64,000 nt of DNA from Holothuria scabra (taxonomy: Eukaryota; Echinodermata; Holothuroidea; Aspidochirotida; Holothuriidae). Positions 14,190-26,600 of the stretch are shown in pieces. The position numbers were made by a program, and so were the translations under genes. The DNA lies in assembly GCA_037179385.1 (NCBI GenBank), contig CM074200.1, positions 30,135,884 to 30,199,883 on the forward strand. The letters are read 5' to 3'. The notes beneath the pieces were generated by a model. It was not told the DNA's origin, did not search any database, and worked only from the letters and a program-made list of their open reading frames with translations. The stretch's first letter is position 1, and the number at the start of each line of letters is the position of its first letter.

Positions 14190-17100
14190 ATTTCTTTGAA
14201 AGCTTTATTTGAAAAAGTTTCATGTTTTCATGTTTTGGAACATAATAAAAAAGAAAAGAAATAAAAAACTAATGATCAAATAAGGTAGGGGCCTGTGCTT
14301 GCAAGCTCCACATGTCTGAGAGAGGTTGGTTCTAATGAATTGGAATAACTATAAAACAGCTGCATGTATTTGCCATGGGGTGCTCTCTGTATTAAATATT
14401 ATGACTCAAACTGAAGTTCAGTGTGTTACACAGTACAAAATATAGATAGCTACCCAATGTTAACTTGGCTGATGAAAGGGAGGGGGGCAGGTGGGGGAAG
14501 GGGGAGGGCAAGAAATAAATACACAATATGGGTACCAGTGAATTCCACAGGAAATTGGAATAAAGCATAAATACAACTGGACCTCCTCCCTCCTACGCCC
14601 TTCATTCCACAAATACTATAATTACGTGATGTCAGCTTGCACAGTAGAAAAGTAAACAAAATATGTACATTGAGAATCTCAACTCCCTGAGAGACTCTAG
14701 CAAAACATATAGGTCTCTTTCTTGAGCTTCTATTTCAGTAAGAAAGAGTTATGTGCAAAGGTAGATGCAGGACTAATGTTCAATATAAAAAAATCTCTTT
14801 TCAATGTATTCACTACTTAAATACATATTTACTACTTAAATACAACAATGGCACAATAAGTTGGCAATACAAATCTACCAAAGTCTGGAAATTTTCAAAA
14901 GAATAAGTCGGATCTGAAAAATCTATGTGAGGATAGCCAAGGGTTAGCCAAATGCCCCAAGTCAAAGATTCCACTACCAAATCCTTTTTTACTACTATTT
15001 CTTTCAAACCTTCTCATGTGCAGCCCCTCCTCCCTAAACTAACAGCTCACTGCAAAAAAGAGGTATTTACTGAAATTTGAAAACACTTCCATCTGCAATG
15101 AATTTTTTAAAATGTAGCAACTGCACCATTTATGATTTCCTCAAGAGCTTATTAGGTGACCTGGCAAATATTACCTCAGTATCCACCATTGCAGCAGTGA
15201 AAGTATATACATTTTTAGGGAGTATACATTAACAAATCCTACTTGTCTGCAAAGGCATGACAAGCATAATACGATATCAAATGTTACACTTTAGGCACGT
15301 CAAGATGATGTCTCTTGTATTAAAGAGACCATGTGTTGACCTGAGAAACCCAACTTTCACGATCTGGGACTGCTAGCAAATAACAAACACTGCTAGTGAA
15401 TGGTCAGTCAGCAGGTTACTTTCACCAGCAAAGACCATAACAGCTGTGATCCTGAACAGCCACGGAAATCTACCAGTTTTTCTCAAAACTTAACCCCACG
15501 TCTTCACTTTCTGCAAAAACCTTTCCTCCACCCTCTCTTAGTACAAATAACATCTACCCCCTTTTAAAATACAGATCAATCCAATCATTTAGCCAATGCA
15601 CAAATTGGTATGCCTTAATTTTTAGAAATTTTTCCAACCCCATAAAACATACCCCAAAATATTCTTTATTATACTGATGGTGTAATTAGAATACAATTAT
15701 TAAATGCATATAAGCACATTGTTACCATATACCTATGCATATGTAGGCTCATATGCAAATATATCAGAATACTTTTTGTTCAACAAAATAGTAATGGAAA
15801 AACCTTGAATAATAACTTTTTGATATCTAAGAATATCCATCTAAATATATCATGATTTGATTGGGCATTATAAAGAATCATTTAACATCCAATAATGATC
15901 ACTGTTTAATATGTTACATCATCTTCTTCATAAATAACAAAGTCCAATTTTTTTTTCAAATTCACAGGATAAATCACTCAATCTGCTGTCAATCCTATGA
16001 TAACTTTATTTGCACCTCTGGTGAAAAAAATGTGACGCAAAATTTTCAAGACTGCTGTTCTTATATGTTACTCTAACTTCTGCACTTTTGTCAGTTTCAA
16101 TTAATCGTAAATCTTAGTCATTAATGTAACCCTTTTTATTTTGATTCCCTCTAGCTCTTTAACCCTGCAATGTCCTTCTCAGCACCAACTTCTTGACCAA
16201 TACAAGGAATCCTCTTCCAAGGAACATACTGACTCTTATGGTTAAAGAACCAAAGGTATGTTACGAATGTGAACAATGGAAACCGACACTACATATAAGT
16301 AATACTTTATAAAAGTTTGTTATTCAAGATGATATACCAAGAGATGATGCCCACTTATCCTACTGAGAATTATGTGCACTTGACAATAGAGTAAACACAA
16401 AAATGAAACATCTTGGCTGCTTTTACCTGTAAATTGTTGGTGAAGTGTTAATTATCCTTCACTTCTGCATTCAGCTTTTCAAATCTATCAAATTGGTGAT
16501 TGAAGTATTTCAGCCAAGGTAGTAAAATACAAAATATCTCTCAGAATTCATGGGAGAAAAGCCCCAAGGGAAACCAGCTCATCTATATGGTTTAGGGTAG
16601 GGCATTTCTGAGCCAAATATTGGCTAATCAGTCAAGAAAAATAGCCCCTCAAAGCTCAAAGCTAATTCCTACCATGGTTTTCAATTGTATAAAATTACCT
16701 GTAGTTATAATGCTTTACCATAATAAGCAGAATGAAGTTTCCTGAACCACAGTTGAAAACAAAGTCATCATTACAGACATTACTTTATAACCCCTACCCC
16801 TACCCTCCGTCTTGGACTTACACAGTACAATCTTTTCATTCTTCCCTGCCGTTAACTTCACGACTGCATAAAAATATACCATAACTTACTAACTCCATGC
16901 ATCTCACACACACCGCCACACACTCCTCTCGATCCATTTAACATGATCAATATACAGGGTCACTGCACTTTCTGGGGAATCAATTTTCATGACTTTTCCG
17001 TCATTTTCCCAGGACTGAATGAACAATTCAATTCCATGACTGTTTCCCTCATCTCTTGCAGTATATAACACAAATGTTTAACATAACCAGAGAGAATACA

Positions 17101-17282
17101 TTTTGATGTTACAAGTAATCGTGAGAGACAATCCAAAATGTCACTATGTGAAAATTTCCTTGACTAGCTTTTCCACAACTTCACACAATTTCCCTGATTT
17201 CAAAATATTTCTAGCCTTGAAAATTTTTCCAAATCTTCATGGTTTTCTCAGGTTTTCCATGACTGGGGGACTCCTGGATATA
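14190..17282 (-). other. MED25: Probable MED25 3' UTR
   Basis: No other gene is visible between the MED25 stop and 14190. On the minus strand an AATAAA signal lies at 14214-14209, so cleavage near 14190 is plausible, but nearer signals such as AATAAA around 15665-15670 would also serve. The first part (16955-17280) is a transposon fragment. The rest is AT-rich with no recognised element. The 3' end is inference. Confidence 0.4.
16955..17280. mobile_element. Degenerate hAT-type MITE next to the MED25 stop codon
   Basis: Rich in the phrases TTTCATGACTTTTCC and TTTTCCATGACT, starting CAGGGTCACTGC and ending GGGGGACTCCTG. The same family gives 43454-43719 (with intact termini) and a diverged copy at 41378-41712, which shares ACATTTTGATATAACA-like internal sequence. 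One end lies within a few bases of the MED25 TGA, so the 3' UTR begins in TE sequence. Confidence 0.6.
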
Positions 17283-17669
17283 TCATGGCTGCAGAAGGTC
17301 CATCAAACTGACATCGTCTCTGATCCCCCCTTTGCCTGCCTGCTGTTGCTGTCTCTGCATTGGTTTCCCCATACCTTGCATACCACCAGGGTTCAATCCC
17401 CCTTGCAGGATGGCCCTCTGGTCTATGCTACCTCCTTGGACCATGATACCTTGAGATGACATACCCCCTTGTTGTTGCTGCTGCTGCTGCTGCTGCATGA
17501 CTTGGCCCATGGTCCTCTGTGGCATTCTCTGCTGGCCCATCACAGCAGCCTGTTGCATCTGTTGTTGGGGTAGTTGTTGCATTAACAAATTCTGTTGCTG
17601 TTGTTGTTGCTGTTGTTGGCCCAACTGTTGAGCCTGAGACCATTGCATTGGGCCCTGCTGTGACTGGGC
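17283..17669 (-). CDS. MED25: MED25 terminal coding exon w16
   Basis: 387 nt, 129 codons with the TGA stop at 17283-17285. It is Gln-rich with Met/Pro/Gly and ends [15 protein letters not shown]. Human MED25 ends EDDILMDLI, so this short acidic and hydrophobic C-terminal motif is conserved. LMDLL here is a full LXXLL motif, whereas the human version ends in Ile. The acceptor is TTCTTGACAG. Confidence 0.92.
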   Translation of the reverse strand, partial: AQSQQGPMQWSQAQQLGQQQQQQQQQNLLMQQLPQQQMQQAAVMGQQRMPQRTMGQVMQQQQQQQQQGGMSSQGIMVQGGSIDQRAILQGGLNPGGMQGMGKPMQRQQQQAGKGGIRDDVSLMDLLQP

Positions 17670-20600
17670 CTGTCAAGAAATAGCATGATAATAACTCCTG
17701 TCAGTCTAATGATGTACACCTAAACTAACTTGCAGCTATAATTCTTTATTTTGAAATTAATTTTCTTTGGTCTTCAAGTAAACAGTGATTCAAACTTGGA
17801 GAGGAGATATGTTGCAAAATATCATCCAAAAATTAATGTTTATCAGTGCAACAGTATGAATAATTTTGTGACTTCAAAGACTGTACTCTCTGTTTAACGA
17901 GGTGAAGCCAAGTCAATGAGTTATCTTTCAACAAATAAAATTATTCATACAATCCTACAAACAAAAAAGACTCATTATATTTTATATATAGCACCTTTTT
18001 TGTAAATTTGAATCAGGGATAGGGGATTCCCCAATTTTACAAGCATGTGCATACCATCAATGATTGCTGGCTCATCAGTAGCCATGGGTTAGCTCTATAA
18101 TGCAGGGTGGTGTGATACTCAGTACTAATGCAGGGTGAAGCATTACAACAGTGTAAAAGTGTTGAATCATGCATATCACATGATGAACAATCTTCCAATC
18201 AGGTGCAGATGAATTTACAAGGTGTTATATAATAGGGTTGGGTGGTACCATGTAATATTGGTACCACTACAGTCAAGCACACAGAACTGGTACCGAGGCA
18301 GTTCCGGTTTTCAACTCTTAGGTGGGGAGGAACCTAAACCCTGCATGGCACCCATATTGTCCTGCACATTAATGCAGTTAGATGTAGAATTATGTTAATA
18401 CTATGCAGACACCCCAACTTTTGACTTTATTTACCATATTTTTTCACAATAATGAACATTTGCAATTCGTACGCTGGCTTCACATCTTGATCTTTACAAT
18501 AATTAAAATATATTCAGACAGCAGATTTTTTGCTGCTTGCAGAAGGTAAATTGCTTTAAAAATTCCCTTGACAGTTCCCTGCAGGCTCCACTTCTTTTTT
18601 TTTCCATTTCAGGGACATCCATTCCTACTTGGATGGATTCCTTAACTTTTAACAAAACCTTCTCCTAAGCTATTAAAATTGTACACCTCACTAGACCCAA
18701 CGTGTCTATTCTCTTCCAGTAACATATGCTGTGCATGGGTTGGCTTTTCTGGTAGCATTGTTTTCACAGTTCTGGGAAAACATATGGTTTCCTACACAGA
18801 ACAGATCAAATAGCAATCCATGTACAATGTAACATGTTGTTGTGCCATGTATGATGGGACATTTATTGTGCATGCCTTTCAGGCATCCATACTTTTGTCT
18901 ACTAACAAGTCCCTCACATCACGATTTCATTGTGCATATGACTGTGTGTATTTATGTACAAAGAAAAACTACCTTGATACAGTGCAGTGAGTGCTATGGT
19001 CAACACAAGGACATGTACATGTGAACGATGAACAATACAGCAAACAATTGACTGTACAGCAGAACTACGAAGCTTCCAAAAATTGCAAAGTTGCTTTGGA
19101 ACTTGTGATTCTTGTATAATTTTTAAAATAAGAACCTAGAGTTATGGTTATATTGGGCACAACTGTCACAATGAGATTTTACATAGCACTCTGGAAGAAA
19201 CTACAGTACTGAATGATCCCTTCAATAAAAGGTTGCTTGTTCCCGGCAATAGAGAATTTCCTGTCTGTGGCCTGTACCAGGCATGCACTGTTGAACAGTG
19301 CATACTGTACATAATATTGTGTGAACTCACAAACAGTGATATTTATGAATGGAAAAGGGGTTATTTCATTTCAGTCTCTACCTGGTATAAAAGTTTGTGT
19401 AAAATATGTTAAGCATCCACACATCCTGACAGTTTTTTTTTAGCAATTCAAATGAGTACCAGTAACTTTTTTGGAGTATCAGTAATTTTTTTAAGCACCA
19501 GTATTAGTAAAACACCAAATATCTACAGTATTTTTATTACCTATACCTCTAGTACAGGTATTTACGTCAATACCGCTGAATCCCCCAACCCTAGTATATG
19601 TCTCATATACCTGCAGACACTGAACTGCAATTATCAGCTACTAGCCTATGGCATGTAAAAGCTCCCTTTATATCTGCTCTTATTTTCAAGGTCCATCCCC
19701 ACTCTGTGCACCACATCCCCATCACTCCCCCTCACCCCCTAGAAACAAGATAATGAACAAGACTACCAAATATCTCATTTCTTTGAAAGAAGACAATGAA
19801 CAGCCAGCCTATAAATACAAACCTGTGCTTGGCTCATCAAAAGGTTTTTCAACTGTGCATTATTACTCTGCAACTGCTGTGATTGTGTTGGCATTTGTTG
19901 TTGACCAAGACCTTGTTGTGGGCCCTGTCCTAGAGTTTGCTGTGGGCCCAAAGTCTGCTGCTGTCCCACGGCTTGTTGCTGTCTGTTTCCAACCTGCTGC
20001 ATCTGTTGCGTCTGTAATAGCTGATTAGATTGTTGCTGCTGTTGCTGTTGGAGTTGCTGCTGCTGTTGCTGTAGCTGGGCCTGTAGCTGCTGCTGTTTTG
20101 CCTGTGATAAAGTGCGCCCTCCTTCTTGCTGCAACTTTTGCAATAAATCTTGAATACTTTTCTGTTCAAGACAAAGACAGATTTCAATTTCAAAGTGATT
20201 TAACATTTCATTCTCTACTTATCTACAGGTAAAGCATCATCTCAGGGCAAACCATGACATTTTCAAGAGCCATCATTCTAATTTTACATGTATTTGGTCC
20301 CCCCCCCCCAAAAAAAAATTTTCATGTCAGAAAAAATAGCCTTAGAACAATCTCGTCAGGAACTGTTCTCAGTACTAATTATATGCCCATTTAAGCATGT
20401 GAAAATGACCATCAAGGTTGACATTTGATATCACTTTATCTCAGAATTTGACTCCCTTTTTGCCAGCACTTATTTCAGGATTTGTTGTAAGTTGTTATTT
20501 GAACCCAAAGTTGTTGGGCTTCTATTGTACCAGAATGGTAATCAAATCTGCTGCTCATTGAAGCATATAATTGGAGTAATGAACCAGTGGTCGGGTACTA

Positions 20601-23600
20601 TAATTGGGAACCGCAGTTTTTCCCTAAAAACTGTGGTAGACACGACGGATCTCCTTAAAGGCTAATATCCCGTAATATACCCTACACCCAAGAAAAAATA
20701 TAAAACACCATTCTTGGAATGCAAAATTCTGCCTTTCTTTAAATTGTCACCTGCACTACACTTACATAATATCGATACAAGGTGAGTTCAGTAATTTGCT
20801 ACTGTATAGTGAACAAATCTTCTCTTTTTATGAAAACTGTTATGATCTTATGACATCCAGGAAGAATTGGTCAACAGCACATCATACCATCTAAGAATAA
20901 AAAAAAATATGCTACTTAGTGAGCAACTGTTCCATAAAAAGTGTTTTTGGCCCAATCCTAGCCAGGGAATATTACTGCCATGAGGGTATAATGACCAACA
21001 TTACACCAAACCATTCTTGTCTGAGACACTGCATGAGTGGTATGAGTTCCTCTAACAAAAAAATGGACAAACTGAGCCTTCTTCCTTTGGACACATCCCC
21101 AGTCCCCTGATTTTCATGATGTAACCCCCCCCTTCCCGTTAGAAAACAGGTCATTCGTCATGTTGATAATATTAATATAATAGGCAAGTGCAACAATTAT
21201 CATACAGCAATTTCAAAAAAGAAGGCCCTTAAGGTGATCGATTTTCTACAATGAATGATGACAAATGAGGATAGTTTTTTCAAATGGCATTGATTAAACT
21301 GCATTACAGATTTAATGAAATGGCTCGGGGTAATTCATGCTGGTGAGTTTAAATGCAACTATTCAAATGCAGCAGTATCTCAATGAAGTACATAATTGGT
21401 GTAAAGCAGGCTATTACATTTGATAATTACCGAATTAGCCCCTGGGTTCTGACCTAAGGGTGTCGTCAGCATTCTACGTCCCTGCTGCTGAAAGATAAGA
21501 GAAGTTTGACTAATCTGGGGCCTGATTCACTAGGATACATTATGCACAAAATCTGCATAAGTCAGACTTATGGGGCTTCATCATTTAATAAGAGGGGAAG
21601 GCTTTCCATGGAAAAATCATTGAATACTTCAATACATTTTATGTCAGACTTGAACCTTCAAGGAGAGGGGTGTCTTAGGAGTGAGACTATGTATGTGACT
21701 TACTGCCTGAGACTTTGTATGTGACTTACTGCCTGAGACTTTGTATGTGACTTACTGCCTGAGATCTCACAACCCCCCCATCCCCTCATCCCCCCCCCCC
21801 CCCATTTCAGCTACACTATGATATACAGATAGAACTTCTTAATAATGAAACCTTGTACAAATTACCACCAGCACCACCTAAATAGCATATTCTCCTCAAT
21901 AAATCCAATTCATGATCTCTCAACTGAATTTAATATCATAGACCCCCCACCCAGCTCTCAAATAACTTGCACTTAACATTCCTAATTTAGGTTCATTGTC
22001 CACAGCCCTTTTGTGCTGCAGAAGACAAAAAGCCTCAAAAATATCCTTAAAACTAACTCACCAGTTGACCAAAAGGGTGAAAAATTTATTCGCCAAAATC
22101 CCCAGACTCCCTGGTTTGGGGATCTACTGCACAAGCCCTGATACTTATCTCTTATTCAGACCTGTAACCTCACCTACCTACAACTAAACCCTGGTAAGCT
22201 AATAGCACAGTGGAGATGGAGACCATCCTCACCCAGAGGGCTGCCTCCTATTGTCCTCTTTCCCCTTATTTAAGGTGAGAAGGCATGGTGTAGATCACAA
22301 TAGCTGCTTGCCACGTAATTCAACGTCACTGTTACACTACAGCTGAACCAGAAGATTCAAGTAAAGTAGGAAGATTAGCGTACTTAAAAGCAATGAAACC
22401 AGTTTTGCTTTTCAGTCAAGCAAATAAAGATATTAGTCTTCGCAGGGACTGTTTAGCATAGGAGTTCCACACATAATTTAAGCCTAAAATAATCAACTTG
22501 TGAGCAAATAGCCAGTACACTAGGAAGAATGGGGATTGAGTATTAAAATGACGCTTGTCATCTGGAAATGTTAGTATAGATTTTTACACCCTTTACAAAC
22601 AATCTGTTGTATACCTATTTATAATTGACAATAATAATAATAATAATGTGGATTTATAGTGTGCACAAATCTGCCTCAAAAGGTGCTCAAGGCGTGTTAC
22701 AATGAAACCATAACATTACAAAAATATACAAACATAAATAAACATACTCTTTACCAATGGCAATCAATGAAAATAGATCACAGCGATCAAAAACCAGTAT
22801 TACAAAAAAACATCATTAACCCAGTGTTCTCATCAGGCCTTCAAACCCAAGAGTCCCTGAACCCTCAACTTTTTTTTTCAAGAGTCCCATCATATTTCTG
22901 AGGGTCCCATATTTTTTGGAAGCATCCCAAGGGAAGCATCAACAAAAATGCAGTAATCAGTGACGCTCCACAATTTCCATTCAGATTTTCTGTCGTGTAC
23001 CGACTATTTAATTTAACAATTGGCCCAATGCCGATTACCCATTATTAGAAAGCGGGAAGTCACATGTTACGCGTATCGTACCATATCATAATACCATAAA
23101 CCAGTTCAGGATGGAAGATATTGGGAATAGTTCCGTTCGTCTCACGAACGGGATATCTTCTTTTTGTGAGAGATTTGTGAATTCAGCACAGCGCTCGCCC
23201 GACTTCGCTAGATGGCTATATAAGCATGTCAAGTGCGACCGTCGTAACACAAACTCAACGGGAAAACTTGTCTCGAGGCCAAGTATTTTCCCACACTAAA
23301 TCACCTAGGCGAAGGGGTGAGTTGTGATTGGCTGGCTAGAATCAACGCAAATGCACCAATCGCGATGCAGGGGCCAATATAAATTCCGCAATGGAACCTA
23401 TGCATATGATGTCACCGAGCAAAACATGCCTTATTTGGTGGTAAAAAGGGACACGTCCGAAAGTTTACTGCATGTATGGGCGAAGAAGTTTGCTGCATGA
23501 GACCACGTGCATCACTGTTTTCGTTTGCGATGACGTCGTATGACAACATTGCATAAGCCCCACTGTAAACAACATTATGGACGGAATGCTGGGAATGGCT

Positions 23601-26600
23601 TAATTTATGCAAGATAATGACCACCGAACTTCACAAGGTTCTAGGTGCTACATACGTGTACAAAACGTATACAGCTCAGATATGTATGCAAAGCTTGGGG
23701 ATTTGAAAAAAAAATGGCGAAACACTGCAGCTAGATAGTCTGTACTATGTGTTTTGTGCACAACAGTTTGCCCAGCAACTTACGCGGCCCTTTCTGCGAG
23801 ACAGCAAGGAATGTACCTTGAATGCAATTCTAAATCTAATTCCAGGTAATACTACCGGGTTATATCGGAAAACATCAAACGATCATTCCCATGGCAGGGG
23901 TACAATTTATACGTTTGTGATTATCAGTGCATCCGTTTTGGCAGGAAGTTAAAGGATTGAGTATTAACGGGAATTTTAACGAAACTAAATGCAAGTTTCA
24001 AGTATATTAAGCCCATTTTCCAGTTTTCAAATAATCGATGGTAATGATCGGTTGAATGGCAGAATTTTACTGATGCAAATTATTTACCGACGCATACTTA
24101 TTTACCGACAACTGAATAATTGGCCCGATGCCGATTGATAACAGATGATCGGTCCAACAATCGGTCTAGTCGGAGAAAGTTTTCCTACATGGATTTTGTG
24201 AAGTAACATCAACAATGAACATTTCAAAGCAATGGGTGCGTGTGAACTTTACAACACAAAACTTTCAATACTGCCTTCTTGCCAAAATTTTACAGGCGTT
24301 TAGCAAGCAAATTCCGTGCGTCCCTGGGACGCACAGGATTTTGTTTCAAGCATCTCGAGTCGAACTCGCGCTTCAGGAACCCGGGAGCTCGGGTTAGTGA
24401 GAACCCTGTAACCATGTGACTCTTTAAAGCTGTTTTAAAATGAACCAAGGATGGGGAAGCTCTGACTTGAGGTGGTAGGGAATTCCAGAGACGGGGCGCT
24501 GCGATTGGAAAAGCCCTGTCCCCTCAAGAATGTTTACAGGGGGGTTCACAGGGAGCGCTTTATTGCTGGAACGGAGAGTGCGAGATGGATTGTATGATTG
24601 GAGGAGAGAAGCGACGTAACCAGGTGCAAGCGAAGCATTGTTCAGCGACTTAAAAACAAAAAGGAGAATTTTGTACATAATTCTGTACCCAACTGGCAGC
24701 CAGTGCAGCTACCTCAGAACAGGTGTAATATGGGTTGTTTTTCTAGTCAAAGTGACCAAACGTGTCCTGGCGTTTTGAATGAGCTGTAGGCGTGCAATTT
24801 GATCTTGAGAAAGTCCAAACAAGAGAAAGTTGCACATGTCAAGCCTGGAGGTTACAAAACTATGTACAATTTGTTCAGTGGCTTGGTGATTTAAATACTT
24901 TCTTATTCTACCAATGTTTCTGATATGAAATGAAGCAGAACGTACCATACTAGAAATATGAACGTAAAGAGACATTGATGAATCAAAAATACAGCCTAAA
25001 TTACGAAATGTGATACAGGGGTAATATTAGAATCACCAATGGTAATATGTGGAACCTTTACTTTTGACAGTTGTTTAGAACTGATAAGTATAAATTCAGT
25101 CTTTTCATCGTTCAGTTTCAAAAAGTTCTCACACATCCATTTATGAATTTCACTAATGCAAGATTCGATGGTCGTAATGGATCGATCGGCACAGTCTTGA
25201 CTTGGTGCAAAAGACATATACAACTGTGTATCATCAGCATACACATGATACTGTAAGTTATATTTTTTAATTATCACATGAACAGGGTAGGTAAAAACAG
25301 TAAACCATTGAGGTCCAAGGACAGACCCCTGTGGGACTGCATAGTCATGAACAACAGGAGTGGAAGAGGAGTTCCCAATGCAGACATATTCAGGTCTTTT
25401 CCACAGATATGATTGACACCATTTAAGCACACTACCACGCAAGCCAATAAAACCACGAAGCCTACCAAGCAAAATACTATGGTCCACGGTATCGAATGCC
25501 GCACTTAGATCTAAAAGGACAAGGGCACTTACATATCACATATCCATGGCAACCAAAATATGATTTTGGACGTATAATGGAGCGGTCTCAATGCTATGTT
25601 TTGACGTGTATGCACTCTGATATGCATCAGAAAGATTATGCTCCTGAATTACTAGACTTAGTCTAGCAGATACAATATGCTCAATCATCTTTCCCAAGAA
25701 TCCCAGGTTGGCCACAGGCCTATAATTTTTGAGGACCTCCTTGTCTAAGTCAGCTTTTTTCAACAGAGGTCTAATATAAGCAGTCTTGAGGGTGGATGGA
25801 AAATACCTTCATCAAAAGACTTATTTATAATCGTGACAATGACAGGAGCAAGTTCATCAATACAATCTTTGATCAGTGATGTCAGGACAGGATCTAATTC
25901 AAACCATTTACATGGTGATTTACAAATAATATCCCGAACTTCTGATTCACTGGTAGGTTCAAAACCTTTAAGAAAAACAGTGGTGTTTGACTCTTTGTCA
26001 CATGAAAAAGTTTCAGTACATTGCGTACAGAAGCTCTTACGAATGTCAGTAATCTTCTTACTAAAAAACTCAGAGAATTGCTCAGCAAGAGCTTCATCAG
26101 ATTCAGAAAATGGGAGTACAGGTTTTTTGCTCTTTTGCAATAGATCATTAACAATATTAAACAACTGTTTTTGATCACCAACTTTTTCGTTAATTTTACT
26201 AGAGAAATAGTCTATTTCAGCCTGTTTAATCAACTTATTTACAGTGTTCTTTTGTTCACAGTACAACTGCAGATCAATTTCAAGCTTAGAACGCCTCCAC
26301 TTTCACTCAAGTCGCCTCCTTTTCTGCTTCGCCACCCGAATGCCCTCATGAAACCAAGGACTATTTGGTCTCAATCTTACAGTTCGCGTTCACGATGGGG
26401 CATGTTTATCCAAGAGACTACTGAGAGTGAGATTATATTTTTCAATGCAAGATTCAACATCCATTGTCACAAAATCAATCCCAACTAAGGAAGATCTTAA
26501 ATCCCCCTGAAAAGCATCAAAGTTAATTGCCTTTAGGTCTTTGCAGATTTAAAGAACACATAACTGCATAATGCCATGACAAACCTGGATGAAGGGAGAT

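Noticed and set aside
19648..20028. Plus-strand 126-residue ORF
   Set aside because: Antisense of Gln-rich exon w15, whose minus-strand reading has splice sites, the LXXLL motif and the right phase.
17283..20161. Assignment of the Gln-rich exons to MED15 or TAF4
   Set aside because: The same phase-linked gene has VWA and ACID segments and the DD-LMDL C-terminus specific to MED25.
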